Origin: Tannerellaceae bacterium
GTDB lineage: Bacteria; Bacteroidota; Bacteroidia; Bacteroidales; Tannerellaceae
NCBI GenBank assembly: GCA_031285925.1
Contig: JAITVG010000229.1
Coordinates: 1 to 35,400, forward strand
Reading direction: 5' to 3'
Length of the DNA: 35,400 nucleotides
Below the pieces are notes generated by a model. It had not been told where the DNA came from. It saw nothing but the letters and a program-made list of their open reading frames with translations, and made no database searches. Numbering within the stretch: position 1 is the stretch's first letter; every line of letters starts with the position of its first letter. This document shows positions 26,076 through 34,540 of this stretch, piece by piece. The position numbers were made by a program, and so were the translations under genes.

Positions 26076-26600
26076 ATGAAAACAAACATTTTAAAAGTTG
26101 CTGCAATCATGATAATGTTAGCAGGAGAATTTGCTTGCACAAACAATGAAGATACGGATGAAAATAACATGGTTTCAATCAAAATCCAATGTAATTCTAC
26201 AAACGTTGTTGATCCCAATATTGCATCATTTGCACTTCCTGGTATCGTCGATGCAGTATGCACTGAACACCTACCATATCCTAATTATGGTGGAATTCCG
26301 GAAGCATGGAGTCCTCACTTATGGACTATATATTTGGTTTTATCAAAAGGAACTGATCGCACCAAGCTTGCTCCAATCATTACCTTGGCGCCAAACGTAA
26401 AAATCACACCAGTATCAGGTATGGTGTGTGATTTCACCAATCCGGTAGAATGGATTCTAATTGCACCGGATGGATCAACAGTCAATTATCAGGCTACAGT
26501 TTTTGTTATAGGTGATCCTTATCGGCATATAGAGTATGATAATGATGGAAATCAGATTATTACAGTAATTTATCCGGATGATCCACATTATCCATATTAA
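26076..26600 (+). CDS. Putative lipoprotein with DUF5018-like domain (unit 1, gene A)
   Basis: MLAGEFACTN lipobox-like; EHLPYPNYGGIPEAWSPHLWTIYL..IITLAPNVKITP..DFTNPVEWILIAPDGSTVNY. Confidence 0.75.
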   Translation: MKTNILKVAAIMIMLAGEFACTNNEDTDENNMVSIKIQCNSTNVVDPNIASFALPGIVDAVCTEHLPYPNYGGIPEAWSPHLWTIYLVLSKGTDRTKLAPIITLAPNVKITPVSGMVCDFTNPVEWILIAPDGSTVNYQATVFVIGDPYRHIEYDNDGNQIITVIYPDDPHYPY

Positions 26601-26627
26601 TTGAACAAGCAAAGCAAATAAAACAAT

Positions 26628-27446
26628 ATGAAATCACAAATTTTAAAATTCATCGCGATTATAGCTGTCTTGACAACAGGAAGTTTTTTCTCATCGGCGC
26701 AAAACAGCGAAACAGCCTTGTCTTCGGTTAATAATTTTGTGTCCTCATCAACCGCATTTGCAATTGATAAAAACATCATATCATTTGAAGTTGCCAACCT
26801 TGTTGATAAAATAATCTATGAACACACGCCGTATTCTAATTATGGTGGAATCCCGGAAGCATGGAGCCCTCACTTCTGGACAATAACACTGATTATGGCC
26901 AAAGGGACTGATGTTACCTCTCTTACCCCAGTCATCACTTTGGCACCCGGCGCTACCATAACATTGAAACATGTCGGTGTACAGGATTTCTCGCAACAGG
27001 TTGAATATACCGTAATTTGCGAGGATGGTTCAACCGTCACTTATTTATTTAGGGCTTATACACAAGAAAACACACGTGCAATAGGCTCAATTATAGTAAA
27101 TAAATCTCCCATTGGCGGGGGATTGACTTCTAATATTGGAATTACGTATTATGATGACAGGAATCACTTTTCGTGTAATGCAAGTCCCAACCCGGGATAT
27201 AGGTTCGAACGCTGGTATGTTAATGGTTCGCCAAAAGGGACTAATGTGCGCTTTAGTGATAAAATCCCTTTGATTAATGGAACAGGCACGCTCACCGCAG
27301 TATTCGCTCCTATAATATATTATACGGTTAGCATCTTTAGCAACGACACAAATAAAGGAACAGTATTTGGAGGAGGTACGGTCGTTGCTGGTGGAAGCTT
27401 ACACCTTTCCGCAACGCCTAGATCAGGATACGCATTTGATGGATGA
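26628..27446 (+). pseudogene. Exported DUF5018-like + InlB B-repeat-like protein, C-terminally truncated (unit 1, gene B)
   Basis: Parallel to 28419..30107 up to ATPRSGYAFDG, where paralog Trp (TGG) is TGA; homology ends within a few bases at the duplicated leader. Confidence 0.65.
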
Positions 27447-27451
27447 TATCA

Positions 27452-27535
27452 ATACCTATCGACAAAAATAGTTCACTTTCCCTTTGATTTCTATGATATT
27501 TATTTATAACTTGCTGCGGTTAATATGTGAAGTTG
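27452..27535 (+). repeat. Leader repeat, copy 2 (upstream of second DUF5018-like pair)
   Basis: AAAAATAGTTCAC..GATTTCTATGATATTTATTTATAACTTGCTGCGGTTAATATG..AGTTG, near-identical to 25947-26029. Confidence 0.8.
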
Positions 27536-27648
27536 CTTGAGAATCGCTTGTGGTATGCTTTACAAAGCATAAACCCACTAATTGGCGCACGGCCAACTTG
27601 CAGATATTCAGATTATTGTAAGTATTTGAACTATTTATATAATAAAGT

Positions 27649-27792
27649 ATGAAGACAAACAAACCAACTGCACATTTCCGGCAGGTACAACAAGGTTGTA
27701 ACCGGCAGGCAACGGTTAGGGTTCCGTTGATGTCAAAAAAAAACGGGGGAGAAATACATTGTCAAACAAATGATATGAAATGGATTTGTTAA
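27649..27792 (+). CDS. Possible 47-aa ORF or gene remnant in the segment inserted in leader copy 2
   Basis: MKTNKPTAHFRQVQQGCNRQATVRVPLMSKKNGGEIHCQTNDMKWIC*; reads through a poly-A tract into the leader repeat. Confidence 0.2.
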   Translation: MKTNKPTAHFRQVQQGCNRQATVRVPLMSKKNGGEIHCQTNDMKWIC

Positions 27793-27830
27793 GCAACAGT
27801 AAGTAACTATAAACATAAAAAATTGGACTT

Positions 27831-28367
27831 ATGAATTTACAGACATTTAAACTCGTAGCGCTTATGGTGCTTATTTCAGGATGCTTTTCCTGTACAAACG
27901 ATTTGGATGATCCTACTCCTCCAGTGGAAGGAACTTTTCCACTGGAAAAATTCGATGTAATAAACCCGGGGGAAAAATCATCTTCATTTGCGATTGACAC
28001 TAATGTGGTTTCATTCGCGGTTCCTAATACTGTTAGGGCAACAGCATATGAACATCTCCCGATACCCGGTTATGGAGGCCCAAATGCATGGAGTCCTCAC
28101 TATTGGAGAATACATCTGTTTATGGCAGAAGGTACCGATATTACCTCTCTTGCTCCAATTGTAACTTTGGCGCCCGGTGTAACCATAACGAAAATAGAGT
28201 GGGGATATCACAAAGAACCGGGTTTCCCGGAATCGGAACAGGTTAATTATACCGGAATTACTGATGTCGGTGTACAAGATTTTTCTAAGCCGGTTCATTA
28301 TACTGTAATTAAATCGGATGGCTCAACTATAACCTACAAGTTTTTGGCAATTACAATAAGTGATTAA
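27831..28367 (+). CDS. Putative lipoprotein with DUF5018-like domain (unit 2, gene A)
   Basis: LISGCFSC lipobox; YEHLPIPGYGGPNAWSPHYWRIHL..DFSKPVHYTVIKSDGSTITYKF. Confidence 0.8.
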   Translation: MNLQTFKLVALMVLISGCFSCTNDLDDPTPPVEGTFPLEKFDVINPGEKSSSFAIDTNVVSFAVPNTVRATAYEHLPIPGYGGPNAWSPHYWRIHLFMAEGTDITSLAPIVTLAPGVTITKIEWGYHKEPGFPESEQVNYTGITDVGVQDFSKPVHYTVIKSDGSTITYKFLAITISD

Positions 28368-28418
28368 ACTATTTTTCAAAGATAACTGAACAAAACAACA
28401 GTAATAAAACCACTAAAA

Positions 28419-30107
28419 ATGAAGCCGCAATTTATTAAATTCGTAGCATTTATAGCGCTTTTAACAGGGAGTTTTTCTCTCTCGGCTCAAAGACTCAATC
28501 CTTCATTCGCTATTGATGAAAACATCACCTCATTTGAGGTCGCCAATCTCGCCGATAAAATAGTATACGAACATCTCCCGAAACCTGGTTATGGAGGGCT
28601 AAATGCATTCAGTCCTCACCACTGGAGAATAACGCTGATTATGGAAGAAGGCACCGATGTTACTGCCCTTTCTCCAATCATTACATTGGCTCCCGGGGCA
28701 ACCATAACGTCGGTGCATGCTCGTGTACAGGATTTTTCACAGCAAGTTGATTATACCGTAATTGCAGAGGATGGATCTACGGTTACCTATAAGGTTTCGG
28801 CTTATGCACAAAAACAAACGCGGGCAAGTCAAACAATTATTATACTCTGTAGTCCTCCTTCCGGGGGAACTACGAATCCTGCGGAAGGAATTTTTCATTA
28901 TCATGATGACATGATTCCCTTTGTTTGTATGGCATATCCCGCTAATGCATATCGGTTCGACTCTTGGGAAATTCATGGTCAGAGGCATGATACTTCCCTG
29001 AGCAATCCATTCTATGGACGTTTACCAGGCTATCATGTTACCTTCTATGCTATATTTGAACCTGCCGTACAAAATACATATACAGTGATTGTCCAAAGTG
29101 AAGACACAAATAGAGGCACAGTATCCGGCGGTGGAACCTGCTATCAGGGCGGCACTGTATCTGTTTCAGCATCACCTAAAGCCGGATGGAAATTTGAGGG
29201 ATGGTATTTAAACGGGGTAAAAGTATCCGGATCGGCAAGTTTCAATTATACTCCATCTGCATCTTGTACTTTAATTGCTAAATTCAGTTCACTCCCTATC
29301 TCTCCCTCCCTCTCCGGCCCTTCACTTGTCTTGAACAGCGGCAGTACATACACTTTAACCGGAGGCAGCGGAGGAACCGTAACTTGGACATACAGTTCAA
29401 ACCTGCGAATGCGAAGTAGCAGTAACACTTCTATTACCGTTGAATCGTTATCAACCAGTGCTGGTACCGGATGGATCCAGGCCTCGGTTGGCGGTATTTC
29501 TACTCCGCGTTATGAAGTTTGGGTGGGCAAGCCGGTTATCACAGGAATATTCGGAGAAACACTTATTACACATCCGGAAGAATACGGTTTTTATTACTAT
29601 GCGCAATACAACGAAAAGGCTTCTATTACAAGCTTCGATTGGGTATTTATGCAGGGGATTGACCCAACATTTTGGAGTAGTACTTCAAAGAGCTGGATTT
29701 ACAACTTTATCGATGATGGCAGTTACCAGCTATGTGTACGTGCTACCAACGCAAACGGAACCGGAAATTATTATCCTATCTCAATCACCGTAGACTTTCC
29801 CGGCATGAGTCCATCACCGCCATCCGCCTACCGTATATCTCAAGATCCCGCATCCAATGAATTGACTGTAACCCCGGATACGTCGGTTTCGCAATTAGCT
29901 CCTCTTTCGCCTTCAAGTGGAGCAGCGAGCAATTATACGGTTTACCTGTATAACGCCGGCGGAGCAGTTGTGAAGCAGGCTGTTTCACAGCAAGGCGGGG
30001 AAGTGCGGCTCGATGTGTCGGGATTACCCAATGGAATTTATTATTTGTTGATAGATACCGGCGACGGTTCCAAACCGGAATCGCATAAGATTATTATCAA
30101 TCATTGA
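28419..30107 (+). CDS. Exported DUF5018-like / InlB B-repeat-like / PKD-like protein with T9SS type A-like C-terminal domain (unit 2, gene B)
   Basis: SFEVANLADKIVYEHLPKPGYGGLNAFSPHHWRITL; DTNRGTVSGGGTCYQGGTVSVSASPKAGWKFEGWYLNG; C-terminus YTVYLYNAGGAVVKQAVSQQGGEVRLDVSGLPNGIYYLLI..HKIIINH. Confidence 0.8.
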   Translation: MKPQFIKFVAFIALLTGSFSLSAQRLNPSFAIDENITSFEVANLADKIVYEHLPKPGYGGLNAFSPHHWRITLIMEEGTDVTALSPIITLAPGATITSVHARVQDFSQQVDYTVIAEDGSTVTYKVSAYAQKQTRASQTIIILCSPPSGGTTNPAEGIFHYHDDMIPFVCMAYPANAYRFDSWEIHGQRHDTSLSNPFYGRLPGYHVTFYAIFEPAVQNTYTVIVQSEDTNRGTVSGGGTCYQGGTVSVSASPKAGWKFEGWYLNGVKVSGSASFNYTPSASCTLIAKFSSLPISPSLSGPSLVLNSGSTYTLTGGSGGTVTWTYSSNLRMRSSSNTSITVESLSTSAGTGWIQASVGGISTPRYEVWVGKPVITGIFGETLITHPEEYGFYYYAQYNEKASITSFDWVFMQGIDPTFWSSTSKSWIYNFIDDGSYQLCVRATNANGTGNYYPISITVDFPGMSPSPPSAYRISQDPASNELTVTPDTSVSQLAPLSPSSGAASNYTVYLYNAGGAVVKQAVSQQGGEVRLDVSGLPNGIYYLLIDTGDGSKPESHKIIINH

Positions 30108-30193
30108 TGCTCTCTTTTGGGGAGGTTGATGGGGCTACCCATAATGTTCTGAAGAGACAATAGTAATAATTATATATAAAACAATAATTTAAT

Positions 30194-31177
30194 ATGACAA
30201 CAAGACGTAACTTTCTTCGTAATTCGGTGCTGGGCGCAGCCGCTGTGGTTGCTTCAACCCCCGCCGCAAACAGGGCAATGGCCGCAACGGCGGCAGTAAA
30301 CAGGGGAGCTTTCAAGCCATTGCGCATTTCCATGCTTTCCTACTCGTTCCACGGACTGGTAAAGGCCGGCATGATGGATATTTTCCACTTTTTTGAAACC
30401 TGCAAATACCGTTACGGCCTGGATGCCGCCGACTTGTGGACAGGCATGTTTACCGGCACGGAAGATGATTTCATCGACAAAGTGTATTCCGCTCTCGAAG
30501 ACCGCCAGCTGGTGGTTCCGAATATTGCCGTCGACGGCGCACATATCATGCACGCCGGCGGCGACGATCCGAAAGAACTTCGTGCCAGGCAAGACCGCTA
30601 TATGCAGATCGGCAAGCGATTGGGTGTTGGTTTTATTCGCTTCGACGCAGGCCCTTACATGCTTAACGGGCGCAAGGAAGAAGACGGTTGGACGAATGAA
30701 GAGTTCGATTTCATCGTGAAACGCTACAAGGAGTTGGCGCAGGTTGCTTACGACTACGGATTTAAGGTAGGCGCCGAAAACCACTGGGGGCCGGAAGCCT
30801 ATTGGAGCCATACGGAAAAACTGATCAAGGCCGTCGATCATCCCGGTTTCGCTATCTGTATGCACTTTGGCGGATGGCGCGGCACGCCCGCCGAAAATAT
30901 TGCCGCTGAAAAGGCCGCAGCCAAATATGTTGCCCACACCCATATCCCGTGGGATACGTGCGAAGATCCGAATTTACCCAAACGCCTGTCGGTCTTGCGC
31001 GAAGCCGGCTATGAGGGTTATTACAGCGTTGAGCAACATTCGGCGCAAAACGAATACAACCTGGTTGAAGCCCAGTTGGGAAGAGTGACGGCTGTGCTCA
31101 CCAGTTGGAACCGCGGCCGCGACGGCGAACTGTATCCTCCCCGCTCCGAAGACCCGAACAAGCAAGTGCCCTGGTAA
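30194..31177 (+). CDS. Sugar phosphate isomerase/epimerase (xylose isomerase-like TIM barrel) with Tat-type signal
   Basis: MTTRRNFLRNSVLGAAAVVASTPAANRAMA; GAENHWGPEAYWSHTEKLIKAVDHPGFAICMHFGGW; KYVAHTHIPW; EGYYSVEQH. Confidence 0.88.
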   Translation: MTTRRNFLRNSVLGAAAVVASTPAANRAMAATAAVNRGAFKPLRISMLSYSFHGLVKAGMMDIFHFFETCKYRYGLDAADLWTGMFTGTEDDFIDKVYSALEDRQLVVPNIAVDGAHIMHAGGDDPKELRARQDRYMQIGKRLGVGFIRFDAGPYMLNGRKEEDGWTNEEFDFIVKRYKELAQVAYDYGFKVGAENHWGPEAYWSHTEKLIKAVDHPGFAICMHFGGWRGTPAENIAAEKAAAKYVAHTHIPWDTCEDPNLPKRLSVLREAGYEGYYSVEQHSAQNEYNLVEAQLGRVTAVLTSWNRGRDGELYPPRSEDPNKQVPW

Positions 31178-31208
31178 TCGTATTATTCCTGAAAAAAAGA
31201 AGCTGAAT

Positions 31209-31265
31209 TGCATATTTATTCAATCGCTTCCTGTATATTTGCACCCGGTTTTGCATAAATATACA
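31209..31265 (+). promoter_or_regulatory. argR promoter (TATATTTG 31234-31241) flanked by two putative ArgR boxes
   Basis: TGCATATTTATTCA (31209-31222) and TGCATAAATATACA (31252-31265), ARG-box-like imperfect dyads, upstream of the ATG at 31268. Confidence 0.65.
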
Positions 31266-31267
31266 TA

Positions 31268-31717
31268 ATGAACGGTAAAAAGGAACGGTTGGAGGCTATC
31301 CGCCAAATTATACGGAAGGAGATGGTCGGTAATCAGGAAGAACTGCTCAACAAACTGAATGAGAATGGTTTTTCCACTACCCAGGCTACGCTTTCGCGCG
31401 ATATTAAGCAGCTTAATATCGTCAAAATCGCCGGCAGCGGAGGCAACTATGTGTATCGCCTGCCCGATTCCACCCTGTTAATACAATCGAAAGGGGAACA
31501 GGCAAGTCATCCCGGAATAGAATTTTCGGGTAATCTGGCTGTGCTTAAAACACGTCCGGGCTATGCCATGGGGATTGCTTCGGACATAGATTCCCATGCC
31601 TCCAACCAAATACTTGCTACCATTGCCGGTGACGACACGATACTTGTCATTCCGCGCGATGGCGTTTCCCGAAATGAGGTAGTGGAGGCGTTGAAACGGT
31701 TTAGTAGCAATCGATAA
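31268..31717 (+). CDS. argR: Arginine repressor ArgR
   Basis: [49 protein letters not shown]-terminal [16 protein letters not shown]. Confidence 0.95.
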   Translation: MNGKKERLEAIRQIIRKEMVGNQEELLNKLNENGFSTTQATLSRDIKQLNIVKIAGSGGNYVYRLPDSTLLIQSKGEQASHPGIEFSGNLAVLKTRPGYAMGIASDIDSHASNQILATIAGDDTILVIPRDGVSRNEVVEALKRFSSNR

Positions 31718-31732
31718 TTGATAATTGACAAG

Positions 31733-32299
31733 ATGGAAGAAAAGATTGAGATAGACGTAATGGTAGCCGATGCCTCGCATGAGGTATACGTGGACGAGAT
31801 TCTGGACACGATCGAGGCGGCGGCCAAAGTGCGAGGCACAGGTATTGCCAGGCGTACGCATGATTATCTGGCAACAAAGATGAAAGAAGGCAAGGCGATA
31901 ATCGCTTTGGCCGGAGAAGACTTTGCCGGATTTACTTACATTGAATCCTGGGGAAACAAACAATATGTGGCTACTTCCGGTTTGATCGTGCCCGAAAAGT
32001 TTCGCCATCAGGGAATCGCCAAGCGGGTAAAGGAAGCCTCCTTCGCGTTAGCCCGGCTGCGATGGCCGAAAGCGAAGATATTCAGCCTGACTTCCGGTGG
32101 AGCAGTGATGAAGATGAATACGGAACTTGGATATCTTCCGGTCACGTTCAATGAACTGACGGATGATGAAGCCTTCTGGCGCGGATGCGAAGGCTGCGTC
32201 AATCACGACGTGCTGATTCGTACCGGACGTAAATACTGCATTTGCACGGCCATGCTGTTCGACCCGAACGATCCGCACCGTGCCGGAAAAACAAAATAA
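31733..32299 (+). CDS. GNAT-family N-acetyltransferase of the arginine operon
   Basis: AFAGFTY-like acceptor region (GEDFAGFTYIESWGNKQYVATSGLIVPEKFRHQGIAKRVKEASFALARLRWPKAKIFSLTSG); ATG at 31733 preferred over TTG at 31718. Confidence 0.85.
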   Translation: MEEKIEIDVMVADASHEVYVDEILDTIEAAAKVRGTGIARRTHDYLATKMKEGKAIIALAGEDFAGFTYIESWGNKQYVATSGLIVPEKFRHQGIAKRVKEASFALARLRWPKAKIFSLTSGGAVMKMNTELGYLPVTFNELTDDEAFWRGCEGCVNHDVLIRTGRKYCICTAMLFDPNDPHRAGKTK

Positions 32300-32323
32300 A
32301 CAATTAATAAACTGCATAAGGAC

Positions 32324-33526
32324 ATGAAAAAGAAAGTTGTTTTAGCATTCAGTGGAGGCTTGGATACCTCTTTCTGCGCTATGTATCTATCCAAAGAGAA
32401 AGGTTATGAAGTATATACCGCCCTGGCCAACACCGGCGGTTTTACGGACAAGGAATGTAAGGCGATCGAAGAAAGAGCGTACAAACTGGGAGCGGCGAAA
32501 CACGTGACGATCAACGTCGAACAGGAATACTACGACAGGAGTATCAGGTACATGGTATTCGGAAACGTGCTGCGCAACGGAACTTATCCCATTTCGGTAA
32601 GCTCTGAACGTATTTTTCAGGCACTTGCCATTATTGACTACGCAAAGGGAATCGGAGCGCAAGCCGTTGCGCATGGAAGCACGGGCGCCGGAAACGATCA
32701 GGTTCGCTTCGACCTTACTTTCGAGGTGATAGCTCCGAATATAGAGATTATTACTCCAACCCGCGACATGAACCTGAGCCGTGAATACGAAATCAACTAC
32801 CTGAAGGAACACGGCTACGAAGCCGACTTTGTGAAAATGGAATATTCCATCAACAAGGGACTTTGGGGAACCAGTGTCGGCGGAAAAGAAACACTGCACT
32901 CCAACCAAACATTACCCGAAACCGCTTATCCTTCCCAACTGGAAGCCGAAGAAGAAATCGAAGAAGACATGTTCATCGACTTCGAGAAAGGCGAGATCAC
33001 AGGTGTAAACGGCGAGAGGTTTGAAAGCCCTGTGGATGCGATCCGTAAAGTGGAAGAACTGGGCAATCGCTGGGCGATCGGACGCGACATGCACGTGGGC
33101 GACACGATCATCGGAATAAAAGGACGTGTAGGTTTTGAAGCTGCCGGCCCGCTTCTGATCATCAACGCGCACAAGATGCTGGAAAAGCACACCCTGACCA
33201 AATGGCAACAGTACTGGAAAGATCAGATCGGAAACTGGTACGGCATGTTTCTGCATGAAGCGCAATATCTCGAACCGGTCATGCGCGATATGGAAGCGTT
33301 CCTTGAAAGCAGCCAGCGCAATGTGACCGGGCGCGTAATCATCACGTTGCGCCCTTACACATACACACTGGTCGGCGTGGAAAGCGATCACGACCTGATG
33401 AAAAGTGATTTCGGCGTATACGGTGAAGAGCAAAAAGCGTGGACGGCCGACGACGTGAAAGGCTTTACGCGAATTCTGGGCAATCAAATGAAGATATATT
33501 ATAATGTGAACGGCGAAGAGAATTAA
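32324..33526 (+). CDS. argG: Argininosuccinate synthase
   Basis: KKKVVLAFSGGLDTSFCAMYL, AHGSTGAGNDQVRFDL, YSINKGLWGTSVGGKET. Confidence 0.95.
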   Translation: MKKKVVLAFSGGLDTSFCAMYLSKEKGYEVYTALANTGGFTDKECKAIEERAYKLGAAKHVTINVEQEYYDRSIRYMVFGNVLRNGTYPISVSSERIFQALAIIDYAKGIGAQAVAHGSTGAGNDQVRFDLTFEVIAPNIEIITPTRDMNLSREYEINYLKEHGYEADFVKMEYSINKGLWGTSVGGKETLHSNQTLPETAYPSQLEAEEEIEEDMFIDFEKGEITGVNGERFESPVDAIRKVEELGNRWAIGRDMHVGDTIIGIKGRVGFEAAGPLLIINAHKMLEKHTLTKWQQYWKDQIGNWYGMFLHEAQYLEPVMRDMEAFLESSQRNVTGRVIITLRPYTYTLVGVESDHDLMKSDFGVYGEEQKAWTADDVKGFTRILGNQMKIYYNVNGEEN

Positions 33527-33544
33527 CTCAATTAGTGAAATATT

Positions 33545-34513
33545 ATGATACGTACAGGGATCATTGGCGGTGCAGGATATACGGCGGGTGAATTGATTCG
33601 CCTGCTGATTAATCACCCCGATGCGGAAATTGTATTTGTAAACAGCAGCAGCAACGCCGGCAACAGGATTGCGGACGTACATGGCGGGCTGTTCGGAGAA
33701 ACTGATCTTGTATTTACAAGTGAACTGCCTTTTGATCAGATAGACCTCCTGTTTCTATGTTCGGCGCACGGGGACTCAAAGGTATTCATGGAGAGCCATG
33801 CCATTCCCGAACATGTTAAAGTAATCGATTTGAGTACGGATTACCGGATAAAGAGCGATACGCATGAATTTATCTACGGACTTCCGGAACTGAACCGCCG
33901 GGCGATATGCAAATCCAGATATGTCGCCAATCCGGGATGCTTCGCCACCTGTATTCAATTGGGAGTACTCCCGCTGGCCAAGCATCTGATGCTAAATTCG
34001 GAGTTGCACGTAAACGCAATCACAGGCTCTACGGGCGCCGGCGTAAAACCCTCTTCAACCACTCATTTCAGTTGGAGAAACGATAACATATCCATATACA
34101 AACCATTCACGCACCAGCATCTGGAAGAAATCGGCCAAAGCCTGCACCAGTTGCAGAACAGTTTCAACAGCCGCATCAACTTCATTCCTGTACGCGGAAA
34201 CTTCTCCCGCGGCATTTTTGCCACGATATACACGGACTGCAAGGTGAGCCTGAGTGAAATCACCCGCATCTACGAAGAATACTACGACGACCATTCGTTC
34301 ACTTTCATCACGGACAGGAATCCGGACATGAAGCAAGTAGTCAATACGAACAAATGCCTCATCCATCTGGAGAAACATGGCGACAAACTATTAATCATCT
34401 CCATGATCGACAATCTGCTGAAAGGTGCAAGCGGGCAGGCCGTCCACAACATGAACCTGCTGTTCGGCCTGGAAGAAAAAGTAGGACTGCACTTAAAACC
34501 CACAGGGTTTTAA
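33545..34513 (+). CDS. argC: N-acetyl-gamma-glutamyl-phosphate reductase (or N-succinyl analogue)
   Basis: IRTGIIGGAGYTAGELIRLLINHPDAEI, YVANPGCFATCIQLGVLPL, DNLLKGASGQAVHNMNLLFG. Confidence 0.95.
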   Translation: MIRTGIIGGAGYTAGELIRLLINHPDAEIVFVNSSSNAGNRIADVHGGLFGETDLVFTSELPFDQIDLLFLCSAHGDSKVFMESHAIPEHVKVIDLSTDYRIKSDTHEFIYGLPELNRRAICKSRYVANPGCFATCIQLGVLPLAKHLMLNSELHVNAITGSTGAGVKPSSTTHFSWRNDNISIYKPFTHQHLEEIGQSLHQLQNSFNSRINFIPVRGNFSRGIFATIYTDCKVSLSEITRIYEEYYDDHSFTFITDRNPDMKQVVNTNKCLIHLEKHGDKLLIISMIDNLLKGASGQAVHNMNLLFGLEEKVGLHLKPTGF

Positions 34514-34540
34514 GTAATTAACAATAAATAATTATCAATA

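Noticed and set aside
27716-28000. 94-aa minus-strand ORF over the start of unit 2 gene A
   Set aside because: Overlaps the lipobox region of a well-supported CDS; no features
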